Assembly: GCF_000285515.1 (NCBI RefSeq) | Contig: NZ_HE610957.1 | Coordinates: 1,425,731 to 1,489,730, forward strand | From: Paenibacillus senegalensis JC66 | GTDB taxonomy: Bacteria > Bacillota > Bacilli > Paenibacillales > NBRC-103111 | Length of the DNA: 64,000 nt | Direction: 5' to 3' | Shown: positions 51,838-60,569 of the stretch, in pieces | Numbering within the stretch: position 1 is the first letter of the stretch | Layout: every line of letters begins with the position of its first letter | Made by a program: the position numbers and the translations under genes | The notes under the pieces: generated by a model | Databases searched by the model: none | The model's input: the letters and a program-made list of their open reading frames with translations, nothing else | Told to the model about the DNA's origin: nothing

Positions 51838-52491
51838 TCAATCCGAAAAAGCAGCTTGCAGGGTCAAACAAACCATCTCATATCCTTTTTGAAGTGTTTG
51901 CAGCCTGCCCACACGGTCCTCGAGGAGCATTTTTTGCTGTGCTGCAGCATGAACGGCCTGGAACAAGTCATCCAGCAATTCGGTGTTCATTAAGTGGGTC
52001 TCCATATTTCGCTCTTTGCGTAATACGTCCATTTCCTCTTTGTAGCGGTGCTTGATCTCCCCCAGCTTCTTCGCCAGCGGCTTGAGCTCAGGAGAAGCTT
52101 CCAAATGACGAAGCACGGTAAAATAAGAAAAGCGGGACTTGACCGCCGAGGTATTCAGCTCATGCTGCTCATCAAGAAAAGAACCTAATTTATCGAGAAT
52201 GGAGAAAATACGCAGCAGCGCATTTTTATAAAAATATAAATGCAAGTGGTAATGATGAAGCTCTTCCCCGCCTAAATCCTGAAAATACTTGCTGCGAACA
52301 AGCTTGGAGAATCGCTCAGCTGCGTACAGACTTTGCTCCAGCTCATCCAGCGAGCGGGAGAACGAACCGATTTTGATCGCCAGTGCGCGGTCTTCTCCCG
52401 CCTGGTCGCTGTACCGGTTCAATGCTTTAACCGTGTCAGCATATATTCCCTTCTCCACTCGCTTTTGCTCGCCAAGCAAATACCGGAACAT
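51838..52491 (-). CDS. All-helical protein, possibly Cthe_2314-like HEPN
   Basis: 217 residues, almost wholly helical, charged, no membrane helix. GGAGGAG precedes ATG 52491 at a good distance. R-x4-H is seen in RKERNMETH, which resembles the RxxxxH of HEPN proteins, with flanking YFYKNALLRIFSILDKLGSFLDEQHEL. I suspect a HEPN-like domain of the Cthe_2314 type, but this is pattern-based. No toxin/antitoxin partner is adjacent. Confidence 0.5.
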   Translation of the reverse strand: MFRYLLGEQKRVEKGIYADTVKALNRYSDQAGEDRALAIKIGSFSRSLDELEQSLYAAERFSKLVRSKYFQDLGGEELHHYHLHLYFYKNALLRIFSILDKLGSFLDEQHELNTSAVKSRFSYFTVLRHLEASPELKPLAKKLGEIKHRYKEEMDVLRKERNMETHLMNTELLDDLFQAVHAAAQQKMLLEDRVGRLQTLQKGYEMVCLTLQAAFSD

Positions 52492-52605
52492 TCCACTCCT
52501 CCTGCATACCAATAATTCAGCAAACTTAATAAATTCTATATTAGAATAGCCGCTTCCCCGATATTTTAACCATAGCCGAATCATTCATGGAAATACATGG
52601 GTCCT

Positions 52606-53484
52606 CTATTCCTTAATCGCTCCAATCATAACACCCTTTACAAAAAATCGTTGCAGGAACGGATAAAGCAGCAGTATTGGAATCGTGGCCACGATAATCG
52701 TGGCATATTTAATCGTTTCTCCAATCGGCATGCGGTCTCCGCCGCCAACTCCGGTCGTCATGCTCTCCGTACTGTTCGTGATGAGAATTTCCCTTAAAAT
52801 AAGCTGCAGCGGGTACAAATCACGTGTCCGCAAATAAATCAGCGCCTGGAACCAGGAGTTCCAGTGAGCTACCCCGTAAAACAAGACCATCACCGCCACA
52901 ACGGGGAGAGAGAGAGGGATGATAATTCTAAACAGTACAGTAAAATCGTTGGCACCGTCCATTTTCGCTGACTCCTCAAGACTTACCGGAATTCCCTGAA
53001 AGGACGTTCGCATAATAATTAAATTAAAGGTGCTTATAGCAGTAGGGAAAATAAGAGCCCATATCGTATCGGTTATCCCGATATTCGAGACAAGTACATA
53101 GTTAGGGATCAAGCCCCCGCTAAAAAACATGGTGAACACGATGGCAAACATGATCGGATTTTTCCACATCACATTTTGCCTGGAAAGCCCATAGGCCCCG
53201 AGCGAGGTCAGGAAAACATTCAAAGCGGTGCCGACCACAACCACGAACAAAGTGTTCATATACCCGCTAATAATAGACGGGTTGGCAAATACGAGCTTGT
53301 AGGCTTCGAAATTAAACCCGTGAGGCCACCACATCAGCCCCCGGTGCTGGACAACCCAGGTCGGTTCACTCAATGACGCAATAAGCACATAGAGAAACGG
53401 GTATAAGGTCAAAAAGCACAATACGATCATAAACAGCGCATTTAGCCAATCAAACAGGCGACCACTCAAGGAAGGTTTATTCAT
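52606..53484 (-). CDS. Carbohydrate ABC transporter permease, LplC type
   Basis: 292 residues, six helices. The cytoplasmic EAA loop reads MDGANDFTVLFRIIIPLSLPVVAVM, which contacts the ATPase. Ends KGVMIGAIKE, typical of the LplC/YtcP group. It lies 12 bp after the partner permease. No ATP-binding gene is in the locus; a shared MsmX-type ATPase elsewhere is usual for this class. Confidence 0.88.
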   Translation of the reverse strand: MNKPSLSGRLFDWLNALFMIVLCFLTLYPFLYVLIASLSEPTWVVQHRGLMWWPHGFNFEAYKLVFANPSIISGYMNTLFVVVVGTALNVFLTSLGAYGLSRQNVMWKNPIMFAIVFTMFFSGGLIPNYVLVSNIGITDTIWALIFPTAISTFNLIIMRTSFQGIPVSLEESAKMDGANDFTVLFRIIIPLSLPVVAVMVLFYGVAHWNSWFQALIYLRTRDLYPLQLILREILITNSTESMTTGVGGGDRMPIGETIKYATIIVATIPILLLYPFLQRFFVKGVMIGAIKE

Positions 53485-53496
53485 TTGCAGGCCTCC

Positions 53497-54459
53497 TTAC
53501 CACAGCTTCGTTTCCGTCGTCTTTTTGCTCAAATAGTTAGCAAAGACCAGGAGCGTAAAATTGATTATGGAATTAAACAAGCCGATTGCGGAACTAAAGC
53601 TGAAATTGGATTCCAATAGCCCTTTACGGTAAACGTATGTGCCTATCACATCCGCTGTTTCATAAGTGTTAGAGTTATACATTAGCAATATTTTTTCTGT
53701 GCCTACTGACATCAGATTTCCAATCTGCAGAATCAGCAAAATAATAATGGTGGGCATAATGCCCGGGATAGTAATATGAATCGTCTGCTTCCAGCGGTTC
53801 GCGCCATCCACCCTGGAGGCTTCATAAAGCGTTGGATCAATATTCGACATCGCCGCCAAATATATAATCGAGCCCCAGCCAACGGATTGCCAAATCCCCG
53901 ATCCGATAAAGATCGTGCGGAACCATTCAGGCTCCCGCAAATAGGCAACAGGCTCTACTCCAAAAATGCTGAGCACGTTGTTAATCAATCCGTCTCTGGC
54001 CAGAAAATCAACGAGAATCCCGACAATGACAACTATCGAAATAAAATGCGGGAGATAGGTTATCGTCTGAACGGTCCGTTTGAACCGGTTATTTCTGATT
54101 TCATTGAGCAGCAGGGCCAATATAATAGGTGCAGGAAATGCAAACAAAAGCTCTAGCACGCTAATAATAATTGTGTTCCGCAGTATTCTCCAAAAATAAT
54201 AGCTGTTAAAAAAATCCTCAAAATGCTTTAATCCTACCCATTCACTTCCCGATATGCCCAGATAAGGAACGTAATCTTTAAAGGCGATCTGCACCCCGTA
54301 CATGGGCCCATAGTGGAAAATCGCATAATACGCGACAACAGGAAGCAGCATCAGGTATACGTACTTATTCACTTTGGCATCCCGGATTACCCGGTAAAGA
54401 AACCGGTTGCGGTCAATTGTCTTCTTGGGGGATGGCTGCTCTTTGCTTACAACTGGCAT
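53497..54459 (-). CDS. Carbohydrate ABC transporter permease, LplB type
   Basis: 320 residues, six helices after a basic N-terminus. The EAA loop is ASRVDGANRWKQTIHITIPGIMPT. It starts with a YVYLMLLPVVAYYAIFHYGPMYGVQIAFKDY segment typical of LplB/YteP permeases that import oligosaccharides. Partner of LplC and the lipoprotein. It lies 156 bp after the binding-protein gene, with a stable hairpin between them. Confidence 0.9.
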   Translation of the reverse strand: MPVVSKEQPSPKKTIDRNRFLYRVIRDAKVNKYVYLMLLPVVAYYAIFHYGPMYGVQIAFKDYVPYLGISGSEWVGLKHFEDFFNSYYFWRILRNTIIISVLELLFAFPAPIILALLLNEIRNNRFKRTVQTITYLPHFISIVVIVGILVDFLARDGLINNVLSIFGVEPVAYLREPEWFRTIFIGSGIWQSVGWGSIIYLAAMSNIDPTLYEASRVDGANRWKQTIHITIPGIMPTIIILLILQIGNLMSVGTEKILLMYNSNTYETADVIGTYVYRKGLLESNFSFSSAIGLFNSIINFTLLVFANYLSKKTTETKLW

Positions 54460-54573
54460 AATGAATAACCCCTATTCCTGTGTAATAAGGCCGAAGTAAC
54501 TTTCCGGAGATAAGACATCGTTTTCTGCGTGGACTATAAGCGAACATTAAAAATGGTTCAGCCCCGTTAAGGG

Positions 54574-54602
54574 AATTCGTGCCGGAAGTCCCGGCACGAA
54601 TT
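54574..54602 (-). other. Intercistronic hairpin after the binding-protein gene
   Basis: AATTCGTGCCGG and its exact complement with a 5-nt loop; no T-run. Such hairpins keep the upstream mRNA stable and lower downstream expression, giving more binding protein than permease. Confidence 0.6.
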
Positions 54603-54615
54603 CATACCTCTAGCT

Positions 54616-56244
54616 TTAGCGGGCGTTGAAGCGATCCAAGGCGGCTTGCTGAATTTGAATAGCTTCCTCAATGCCCATTGTTTTCAGCGTTTCAACAAAT
54701 TTATCGAAATCATCCAGAGATTCCGTTCCCATCACAAAGCGGTCAAACATTTCATCTCGGTACGTCTTCACGTCATTCATAATTGAAGCATAGCGGCTGC
54801 TGTCCTCGGCAGAAGGCTGCAGAGGGGGCAGAACCTTGCTATGGTCAGCATCAAGCCAAGCGTTGATGGCATCGATCTGCTCCTGGCGCTCATTGTACTG
54901 CTCGCTGTAACGCTTATCATGCAGGAATGGCCCCGAGAAGCTCGCTAGATTATATCTGGCCATCGCCTGAGTAATCGGCAGTCCGTCTGGATTGTTCATT
55001 ACAGTATCGGTGAATCTCGGATAATCTCCTTCCAATTCGTAGCTTTCCCCTTCAATTCCGAAGTTGAACAGCATGTGGCCTTCCTCGCTGTAATTAAAGT
55101 CAAGCCAGCGGACAATAGCTTCAGGATTGGAGGCACTTACCGTGATGGATGCGCCAATGCCTGTGAACGGATATTCATACTGGCCAATGGAAGGCATTCC
55201 TTCTTCTTTTACGGGATAAGGCGCGCCCACGAGCTTGAAGGAAGGATTGCTTTCCTCCATCAAATCGTTATACCGGCCCACTCCGCTTCCCACATAAGTA
55301 ATTACGGCGCCTAATTGCTCTCCGGTCATTTTGGCATCGCGCAAGGTTCCGTCTGTCGTTACGTAATCCTGGTCAATCAGTCCTTCGGTATACCATTTGT
55401 TCATCAGTGTGAGAAATTCTTTGTACTCCGGTTCCATTGGGCCGTATTTCACTTGACCATTCTCCTGATAGAACTGGTGAGTAATGCCGAAAGCGCCGAT
55501 AAAGGCATTCGTCGAATCGATGAAATCCCGGCTAATCAAGAGAGGGATTTCATCCTGCTGGCCATTGCCGTTCAAATCGTTATCGCGGAAGGCAGTTAAC
55601 GTCTTCTCCCAATCATCCAGCGTCACCGGCATTGGCAGATTCAATTGATCCAGCCAATCTTGGCGGATGGCCACCCCCATATAAACAAGCAGGAATTCAT
55701 CTCCTCTAAGAAACGGAAACGTATAGATGTTGCCTTCATCTGTCGTGATCAGCTTTAAATAGTCCGGGTTCTCATCCAGTATTTTTTTCAAATTCGGGGC
55801 ATGCTCGTCAATCAATTCATTTAAGCGGATAATTCTCTGTTCCTTGATCGCTGCATCGGGGCCTTTTGGAAGAGAGCTTCCGGTCCAGGTATACTCAATC
55901 ACATCCGGCAGGTTGTTGGAGTTAAACATCAGGTTAAACTGATCGCTTCCCTGCCCGGCCGGAGGATGCTGAAACTCGACTCTTGTTCCGGTGATCCTTT
56001 CTTTTTCTTTGTAGGCACCAATCTCGTTGTAGCTCTGCATCGTAGCCGCAGCATTAGCATTTAAGGCCACCCAATAGCTGAGCTTTTCAGGGTAATCGCT
56101 TTCAACAGGAGTCGAGCTGGGGTTCGTGGATGCTCCTGGTGATGAGGAAGGAGCAGGGCTGTCGCCCGAAGAACATCCTGCCAGCAGACTTCCTAATAAA
56201 GTGAAGGACATGACAGCGGCTGTCGTTTTATTCATTTGCTTCAT
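54616..56244 (-). CDS. Sugar-binding lipoprotein of an LplA-type ABC transporter
   Basis: About 542 residues. Lipoprotein signal with lipobox LLAGC near residue 21, then a Ser/Pro linker and a type-F solute-binding fold (YWVALNANAAATMQSYNEIG, DLNGNGQQDEIPL near the calcium-like loop, WYTEGLIDQDYV). It catches an oligosaccharide for the two permeases encoded downstream. GGGAGG lies about 13 bp before ATG 56244; the longer frame has no site. A TGAAA...TTTCA inverted motif at 56283-56303 lies upstream. Confidence 0.88.
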   Translation of the reverse strand: MKQMNKTTAAVMSFTLLGSLLAGCSSGDSPAPSSSPGASTNPSSTPVESDYPEKLSYWVALNANAAATMQSYNEIGAYKEKERITGTRVEFQHPPAGQGSDQFNLMFNSNNLPDVIEYTWTGSSLPKGPDAAIKEQRIIRLNELIDEHAPNLKKILDENPDYLKLITTDEGNIYTFPFLRGDEFLLVYMGVAIRQDWLDQLNLPMPVTLDDWEKTLTAFRDNDLNGNGQQDEIPLLISRDFIDSTNAFIGAFGITHQFYQENGQVKYGPMEPEYKEFLTLMNKWYTEGLIDQDYVTTDGTLRDAKMTGEQLGAVITYVGSGVGRYNDLMEESNPSFKLVGAPYPVKEEGMPSIGQYEYPFTGIGASITVSASNPEAIVRWLDFNYSEEGHMLFNFGIEGESYELEGDYPRFTDTVMNNPDGLPITQAMARYNLASFSGPFLHDKRYSEQYNERQEQIDAINAWLDADHSKVLPPLQPSAEDSSRYASIMNDVKTYRDEMFDRFVMGTESLDDFDKFVETLKTMGIEEAIQIQQAALDRFNAR

Positions 56245-56416
56245 CGTTTGAATACAACCTCCCTTTTTATGGATCGTTAAACTGAAAGTAAAGCTTGATT
56301 TCACTATAATAGAGAGCGGGGGCCGTATATACCCTACGTATTCGTTATTGGTTATACGGGGTTAAGAAAGCCGGCTATCTTTTTTTAGGATCGGCTATCT
56401 GCAAGCAAGATTGCCC

Positions 56417-58180
56417 TTATTCCTGCAGCATTTCCCGATATTTCCCCGGTGTAATGCCTTCGTATTTTTTAAAGAATCGGATGAAGCCGACATCGTTGGA
56501 ATAACCGACCTTAAGAGCAATTTGCGTGATCGTCAGACTGCGGTCAGCCAATAGTCTTTTAGCCTCCCGAATCCTAACCTTAGCAATGTAATCGGTAATA
56601 TTGATGCCCCCATGCTTTTTGAAAAATGCCGACAAATACTGCGGAGTCAAAGAGAAATGGTCTGCCATTGCCGTCAGGCTCCAATTCCCGTCAATCCCGT
56701 GCTCTTCGATATATTCTGTAATTCTCGTGAACAAGCGCTCCCCGTGATCTGTCCGCTCTTCTTTGGTTACCGTGCATATCCTGTAGTATAATCCTTTCAT
56801 TTTGGCCAGCATTTCCTCAGCTGTGGAGCAATCCGAAATATATTTGGCAGGATCGGACGCTCCTTCAAACCAATCCCGCTCTCCCCGATTGAGACCGTTC
56901 AGTACCTTCAGCACCGTGCTGAGCATGTCAAAAAACAAACAGCGGCCCATTTCCGGAGTGATCCCATGAGTAACAAAGTTAGTTTCATAGATATGCTCCA
57001 GCAGCTTCTCAGCCTGCTCGTAATCCCCGCTTTTTGCATAATTGACCAGCTGGGTTTCCGTTTCCATCGGGTAATAGTAATAATGCTGCTCCAAATTTTC
57101 CATCTGCTCGTAAAAAATAATCTCGTTGGATCCCTGAATAATCCGGTAATCTAGAGCAATCAGCGCCTCGCTATAGCCTCTGCCCAGTTCTTCCAATCCC
57201 TGATGAATCTGACTGACGGCCATCGTCGTTTTCAGCCTGAATTTATCCTCGGTTAGCCGTTTCAATTCATAAACAACCTCATCTCGCAGCTTCTGTCCAG
57301 TCGCAGAATCGCTGAAATTCATCAGCACTGCAAGCCGGCTGCGGTCCATCTCAATGATATAGCCTGATTTGCGCAGGAGATCATTGCCGAGATTGCTGAT
57401 AACAAAGCGAGCCAGAGCCCATTCCTGCTCAGTCGCCTCGCCGCGGGCAAACTCGCTGCAATCCTCGATATCGATAATAACCGTAGCAAAGAAGCTATAG
57501 GGAAATTGAATGCCCATAAAAGCGAGGGACGAGTCCTGTTCATCCGATGTATCGACGTACCCCTTAATGAGGCGGGACAGGAAATTTGCCTGAATAACCG
57601 GCGCCTGTTCCGATAGCATCTTGCGCAGGTTGTTCTCTTCGTCCATAGCGCTGACAATCGTTTTTTTGATAAATTCGTATTCATTATCCAGACGGGGCGA
57701 ACTGATCCCTTTGCGCTTCGTAATCGCCTGCACCACTTCACGGATCGGTGTGTAATTGCGGTAAGCCAGGAAGTATGCGGCGATTATGCCGCCGACCAGA
57801 TACAGGATCAGCAGGACGAGCGCCCAGTTTTTAATTGCATTCACTTTGGAGAGCACAATATCGGTTGGCACGACCGACACATACTTCCAGCCGTAGCTGC
57901 TCGTCGTATAGGAGAGCATTTTCTCTTCTCCCCCCTGTTGAATACGGAAGAAGCTGCTGCTTCCATCTAATTGCGGATAAAGGGATGGATCTAAAGAATT
58001 ATCTGAAGAATTGGAGATAAGCACCTCGAGGTTATCGTTTAATATATAAATATCCCCCCGGCTCACCCATTCCACCTGCCGCAGCATATCATCAAACTCC
58101 GATTCATCCACATTAAAGACCAGATACCCGTCAGGCTGGGCCAAGCCCTCCAAGGGAAGCCCCTGAACATAAGTGATCAT
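56417..58180 (-). CDS. AraC-family regulator, C-terminal fragment (after frame break)
   Basis: 587 residues if ATG 58180 is used; the same frame is open back to about 58317. It holds the end of an outside sensor (DGYLVFNVDESEFDDML), one helix near 118-140, a HAMP-like or linker region, a middle domain, and the C-terminal AraC helix-turn-helix pair (DHFSLTPQYLSAFFKKHGG and QIALKVGYSNDVGFIRFFKKYEGITPGKYREML). Whole-length versions are membrane-anchored and control neighbouring sugar transport genes. The missing N-terminal part is in the next feature, in another frame. Target probably the binding-protein operon. Confidence 0.8.
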   Translation of the reverse strand: MITYVQGLPLEGLAQPDGYLVFNVDESEFDDMLRQVEWVSRGDIYILNDNLEVLISNSSDNSLDPSLYPQLDGSSSFFRIQQGGEEKMLSYTTSSYGWKYVSVVPTDIVLSKVNAIKNWALVLLILYLVGGIIAAYFLAYRNYTPIREVVQAITKRKGISSPRLDNEYEFIKKTIVSAMDEENNLRKMLSEQAPVIQANFLSRLIKGYVDTSDEQDSSLAFMGIQFPYSFFATVIIDIEDCSEFARGEATEQEWALARFVISNLGNDLLRKSGYIIEMDRSRLAVLMNFSDSATGQKLRDEVVYELKRLTEDKFRLKTTMAVSQIHQGLEELGRGYSEALIALDYRIIQGSNEIIFYEQMENLEQHYYYYPMETETQLVNYAKSGDYEQAEKLLEHIYETNFVTHGITPEMGRCLFFDMLSTVLKVLNGLNRGERDWFEGASDPAKYISDCSTAEEMLAKMKGLYYRICTVTKEERTDHGERLFTRITEYIEEHGIDGNWSLTAMADHFSLTPQYLSAFFKKHGGINITDYIAKVRIREAKRLLADRSLTITQIALKVGYSNDVGFIRFFKKYEGITPGKYREMLQE

Positions 58181-58752
58181 ATTGTTCTGCTTGCGGGAGG
58201 TAGTGTCCCGAATAGTGGAAACAGGGAAAAAAGTTTTATAATGCGGGCCGGATAGCAGGGTCTCCTGAACCCAGTCCGGTTCTTTGTTCTGATAGACGTG
58301 AATCCGTTCAAAAAAAGAGCAGAATTCGTTTTCATATACGGAGTGATGACTGTATCACTATTTCTCAAATAGATATAGAAATCATTCATGAATGTATTCA
58401 CGTTGCGAAAGCTGCGGAGGTCCCGCATGAACTCAATAACTCTCATCTGGTCATCCAGCGGATCCTCCCCCATATTGTTAAGCAGCCAGGCCAGGCGCGG
58501 ATTCAGTCCAATCTGCACCGTCATGGCATCAATCTCACCTAGCCTGCTGTCCATGATTCGCTTGACCTGTTCGAGCATCCCCAGATTGGTGCGGTTGGCA
58601 TTCTCCACCATGTGCTTAGCCACCTGGGTATATAAAACGCTTCCAATCAATGCAGGAAGCAGCAGCAATATGATGTAAGACGTTAGCAAAGTAATAAATG
58701 CGCTTCGTTTGCGGCCTTCTTTACTGCGGGAGGGGTTTATTAGTCCAGTCAT
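58177..58752 (-). CDS. AraC-family regulator, N-terminal fragment (before frame break)
   Basis: ATG 58752 with GGAGGA upstream. It holds the first membrane helix (AFITLLTSYIILLLLPALIGSVLY) and the start of the outside sensor domain. After NSALFLN the frame runs into about 40 unrelated residues and stops. Adding one T to the T7 run (58310-58316, A7 on plus) joins ALFFERIHVYQNKEPDW directly to the C-terminal frame, giving one protein of about 770 residues. So this is a broken, mis-sequenced or slippage-dependent gene. Confidence 0.7.
   Translation of the reverse strand: MTGLINPSRSKEGRKRSAFITLLTSYIILLLLPALIGSVLYTQVAKHMVENANRTNLGMLEQVKRIMDSRLGEIDAMTVQIGLNPRLAWLLNNMGEDPLDDQMRVIEFMRDLRSFRNVNTFMNDFYIYLRNSDTVITPYMKTNSALFLNGFTSIRTKNRTGFRRPCYPARIIKLFSLFPLFGTLPPASRTI
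58310..58316 (-). other. T7 run at the frame break of the AraC-type gene
   Basis: CTTTTTTTGAAC on the coding strand. Eight T restore one open frame across the whole gene. Confidence 0.7.
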
Positions 58753-58999
58753 CTCTGTTCCTCCTCTTGTGCTGGAATACTCATAATCTGTATGCATGCA
58801 TAGTCTACAACATCCTGCCATGGTCTCCTGCTGCATACTTTTCTTTCCGCTGGCTTCTCTTATTATGAACAATACTGTTTTACGAAGTATACTGTCTGTT
58901 TTTATGATCCGCGTACCAATATTAAGATTAAGCCTTTTTTGCACGGTTCGTCCAGCTTAATCTGATTCCTCTCTTTAAAGCATTGCTCTAAATAAAAAA

Positions 59000-59020
59000 C
59001 GGTCCTATAATCAAGGACCG
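59000..59020 (-). terminator. Terminator of the GntR-binding protein gene
   Basis: CGGTCCT and AGGACCG with a 7-nt loop, followed by TTTTTTATTT on the minus strand. It separates this gene from the AraC-type gene. Confidence 0.8.
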
Positions 59021-59085
59021 CCAGGCTATGCTAATCAGAATGCTAACTTATGATGCATTTCGGAATTTTACCGGCACGAAAAAGC

Positions 59086-60459
59086 TTATCCTTCTTCTGG
59101 ACTCTCCATCTTCAGGGCCAGACCTTCCTCGCTTTCCAGTCCGGCCCAATACCATTTCGCCGATTCGTGAAGCCTCTCCAATTCGGCTGCGCTTAACCCG
59201 AGATCGCTGATGTAATGGAAGCTCGGAATGATCTCCCGGAAAAGGGAAAAGCGTGAAGGCCGGTAAATAACTTCTTCCCCGCTCCATTCCGCATCCAGCT
59301 TTCGGGCCGGCAAGCTGTACGTGTTGAGCCGGATATACTGCTGAGCTGCAGAAGAGGTCAAAAAGCGGACAAGCTGCAAGGCTGATTCCTTTACCCTGGA
59401 TTGCCGGCTGACAGCCAATCCGATATTCAGCAGCATCGTCGCCGGCTGGCCGAAATGAGGCACCGGGGCAACATCGAAAGGAAGCGAGGCCCCACGCAAA
59501 TAATTCAGGTAAAAATAAGTCGTCATAATCATCGACACTTTACCTTCTCTCAGCATCCGCTCCGATTGGCCGGTCGTTGTGCCGTCTGCAATAAGAGGGA
59601 ACATCTCCTTCATGGCTTTGCACCTGTGCAGCGCTTCCATCAGCTTAGTCCCCGTCAATCGGATACGGCCGTCAGCGTAACGCTCAGCCTTCGCCCCCAG
59701 CTGCAAAGGCAGGAGTGGCCAGCGATTGATCGAATAGAAATCACAATGAAAGCCAATTCGTTCCTTTTGCTTAGATAGCCTGGATGCAACCTCTGTCAAA
59801 TCTGTCCAGCTCCATCCGCTGTCCGGTTCCGGCAGGCCTTGCTCCTGAAAGTGCCGGCGGTTGTAGCAGAGAATAAGCGGCGAGAAGATAAAGGGCAGGG
59901 CCAGCTGCCGCCCTTCATAAGCAAATGCCTCGGACAGAAACGTATAGAGCTCGCCATTGCTGTCCATGGACTCTAGAGAGGAGGCACCTCCCGCATCCAT
60001 AAAAGTAAGGAATTGATTATAGTTGAGCATGACGACATCCAAAATCTCGTTCTGCAAGTAACTGCCCAAATTATTATAGCTGCTGATCGCTAGCGGAACA
60101 GCCTGAACTCTAAACTGCGGGTGCTGCTTATGGAATTTGGCGATAAGCTGAAGAATGTCAGCCTCGCCGGTAACCGAAGCATGATAACCTAATCGAATCG
60201 TCGCCGTTACGCCTTCCGCAGGTCCGACCACTCTGGTTCCTACCCGGGGAATTTTACGAATCAACCCTTCTTCCGCAAGTTTGGCAAGACCTTTGCGTAC
60301 CGACTGATTGCTTAACTGATGTTCGGCAGCCAACCATTTCTCGGACGGCAAGTATTGGCCGGCAGCCCACTCACCAGTCAATATTTGTTCTCTTAAGCGG
60401 TTCACGAGTTCATCCAGCCTTGCTCGTGATGAGCGGCGGCTCGTTCTTGGATCAGCCAT
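59086..60459 (-). CDS. GntR DNA-binding domain fused to a solute-binding-protein domain
   Basis: About 457 residues, no signal peptide, so cytoplasmic. Residues 1-80: GntR winged helix (LREQILTGEWAAGQYLPSEKWLAAEHQLSNQSVRKGLAKLAEEGLIRK). Residues 90-450: an extracellular-type sugar-binding fold (ATIRLGYHASVTG, LPFIFSPLILCYNRRHF, APVPHF, VRFLTSSAAQQYIR). The fold of a transporter partner thus serves as ligand sensor of a repressor, similar to LacI logic with a different head. ATG 60459 has GAAGGG 9 bp upstream. Probably controls the flanking enzyme and transporter genes. Confidence 0.82.
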   Translation of the reverse strand: MADPRTSRRSSRARLDELVNRLREQILTGEWAAGQYLPSEKWLAAEHQLSNQSVRKGLAKLAEEGLIRKIPRVGTRVVGPAEGVTATIRLGYHASVTGEADILQLIAKFHKQHPQFRVQAVPLAISSYNNLGSYLQNEILDVVMLNYNQFLTFMDAGGASSLESMDSNGELYTFLSEAFAYEGRQLALPFIFSPLILCYNRRHFQEQGLPEPDSGWSWTDLTEVASRLSKQKERIGFHCDFYSINRWPLLPLQLGAKAERYADGRIRLTGTKLMEALHRCKAMKEMFPLIADGTTTGQSERMLREGKVSMIMTTYFYLNYLRGASLPFDVAPVPHFGQPATMLLNIGLAVSRQSRVKESALQLVRFLTSSAAQQYIRLNTYSLPARKLDAEWSGEEVIYRPSRFSLFREIIPSFHYISDLGLSAAELERLHESAKWYWAGLESEEGLALKMESPEEG

Positions 60460-60569
60460 TGTCATATTCCCTTCTGTACAGTTGAACGCTGATATCCTTA
60501 CTTAAATTCAACTATAAAGCTATGCAGCATTCGAGATGTAAGGCTGCCCGGGGAATAGCAAACCGCAAG

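Noticed and set aside
51838-52491. HEPN toxin of a toxin-antitoxin pair
   Set aside because: No nucleotidyltransferase or other antitoxin next to it; the fold call itself is tentative.
56283-56303. AraC operator before the binding-protein gene
   Set aside because: TGAAA...TTTCA symmetry is too weak and no consensus for this regulator is known to me; mentioned only with the gene.
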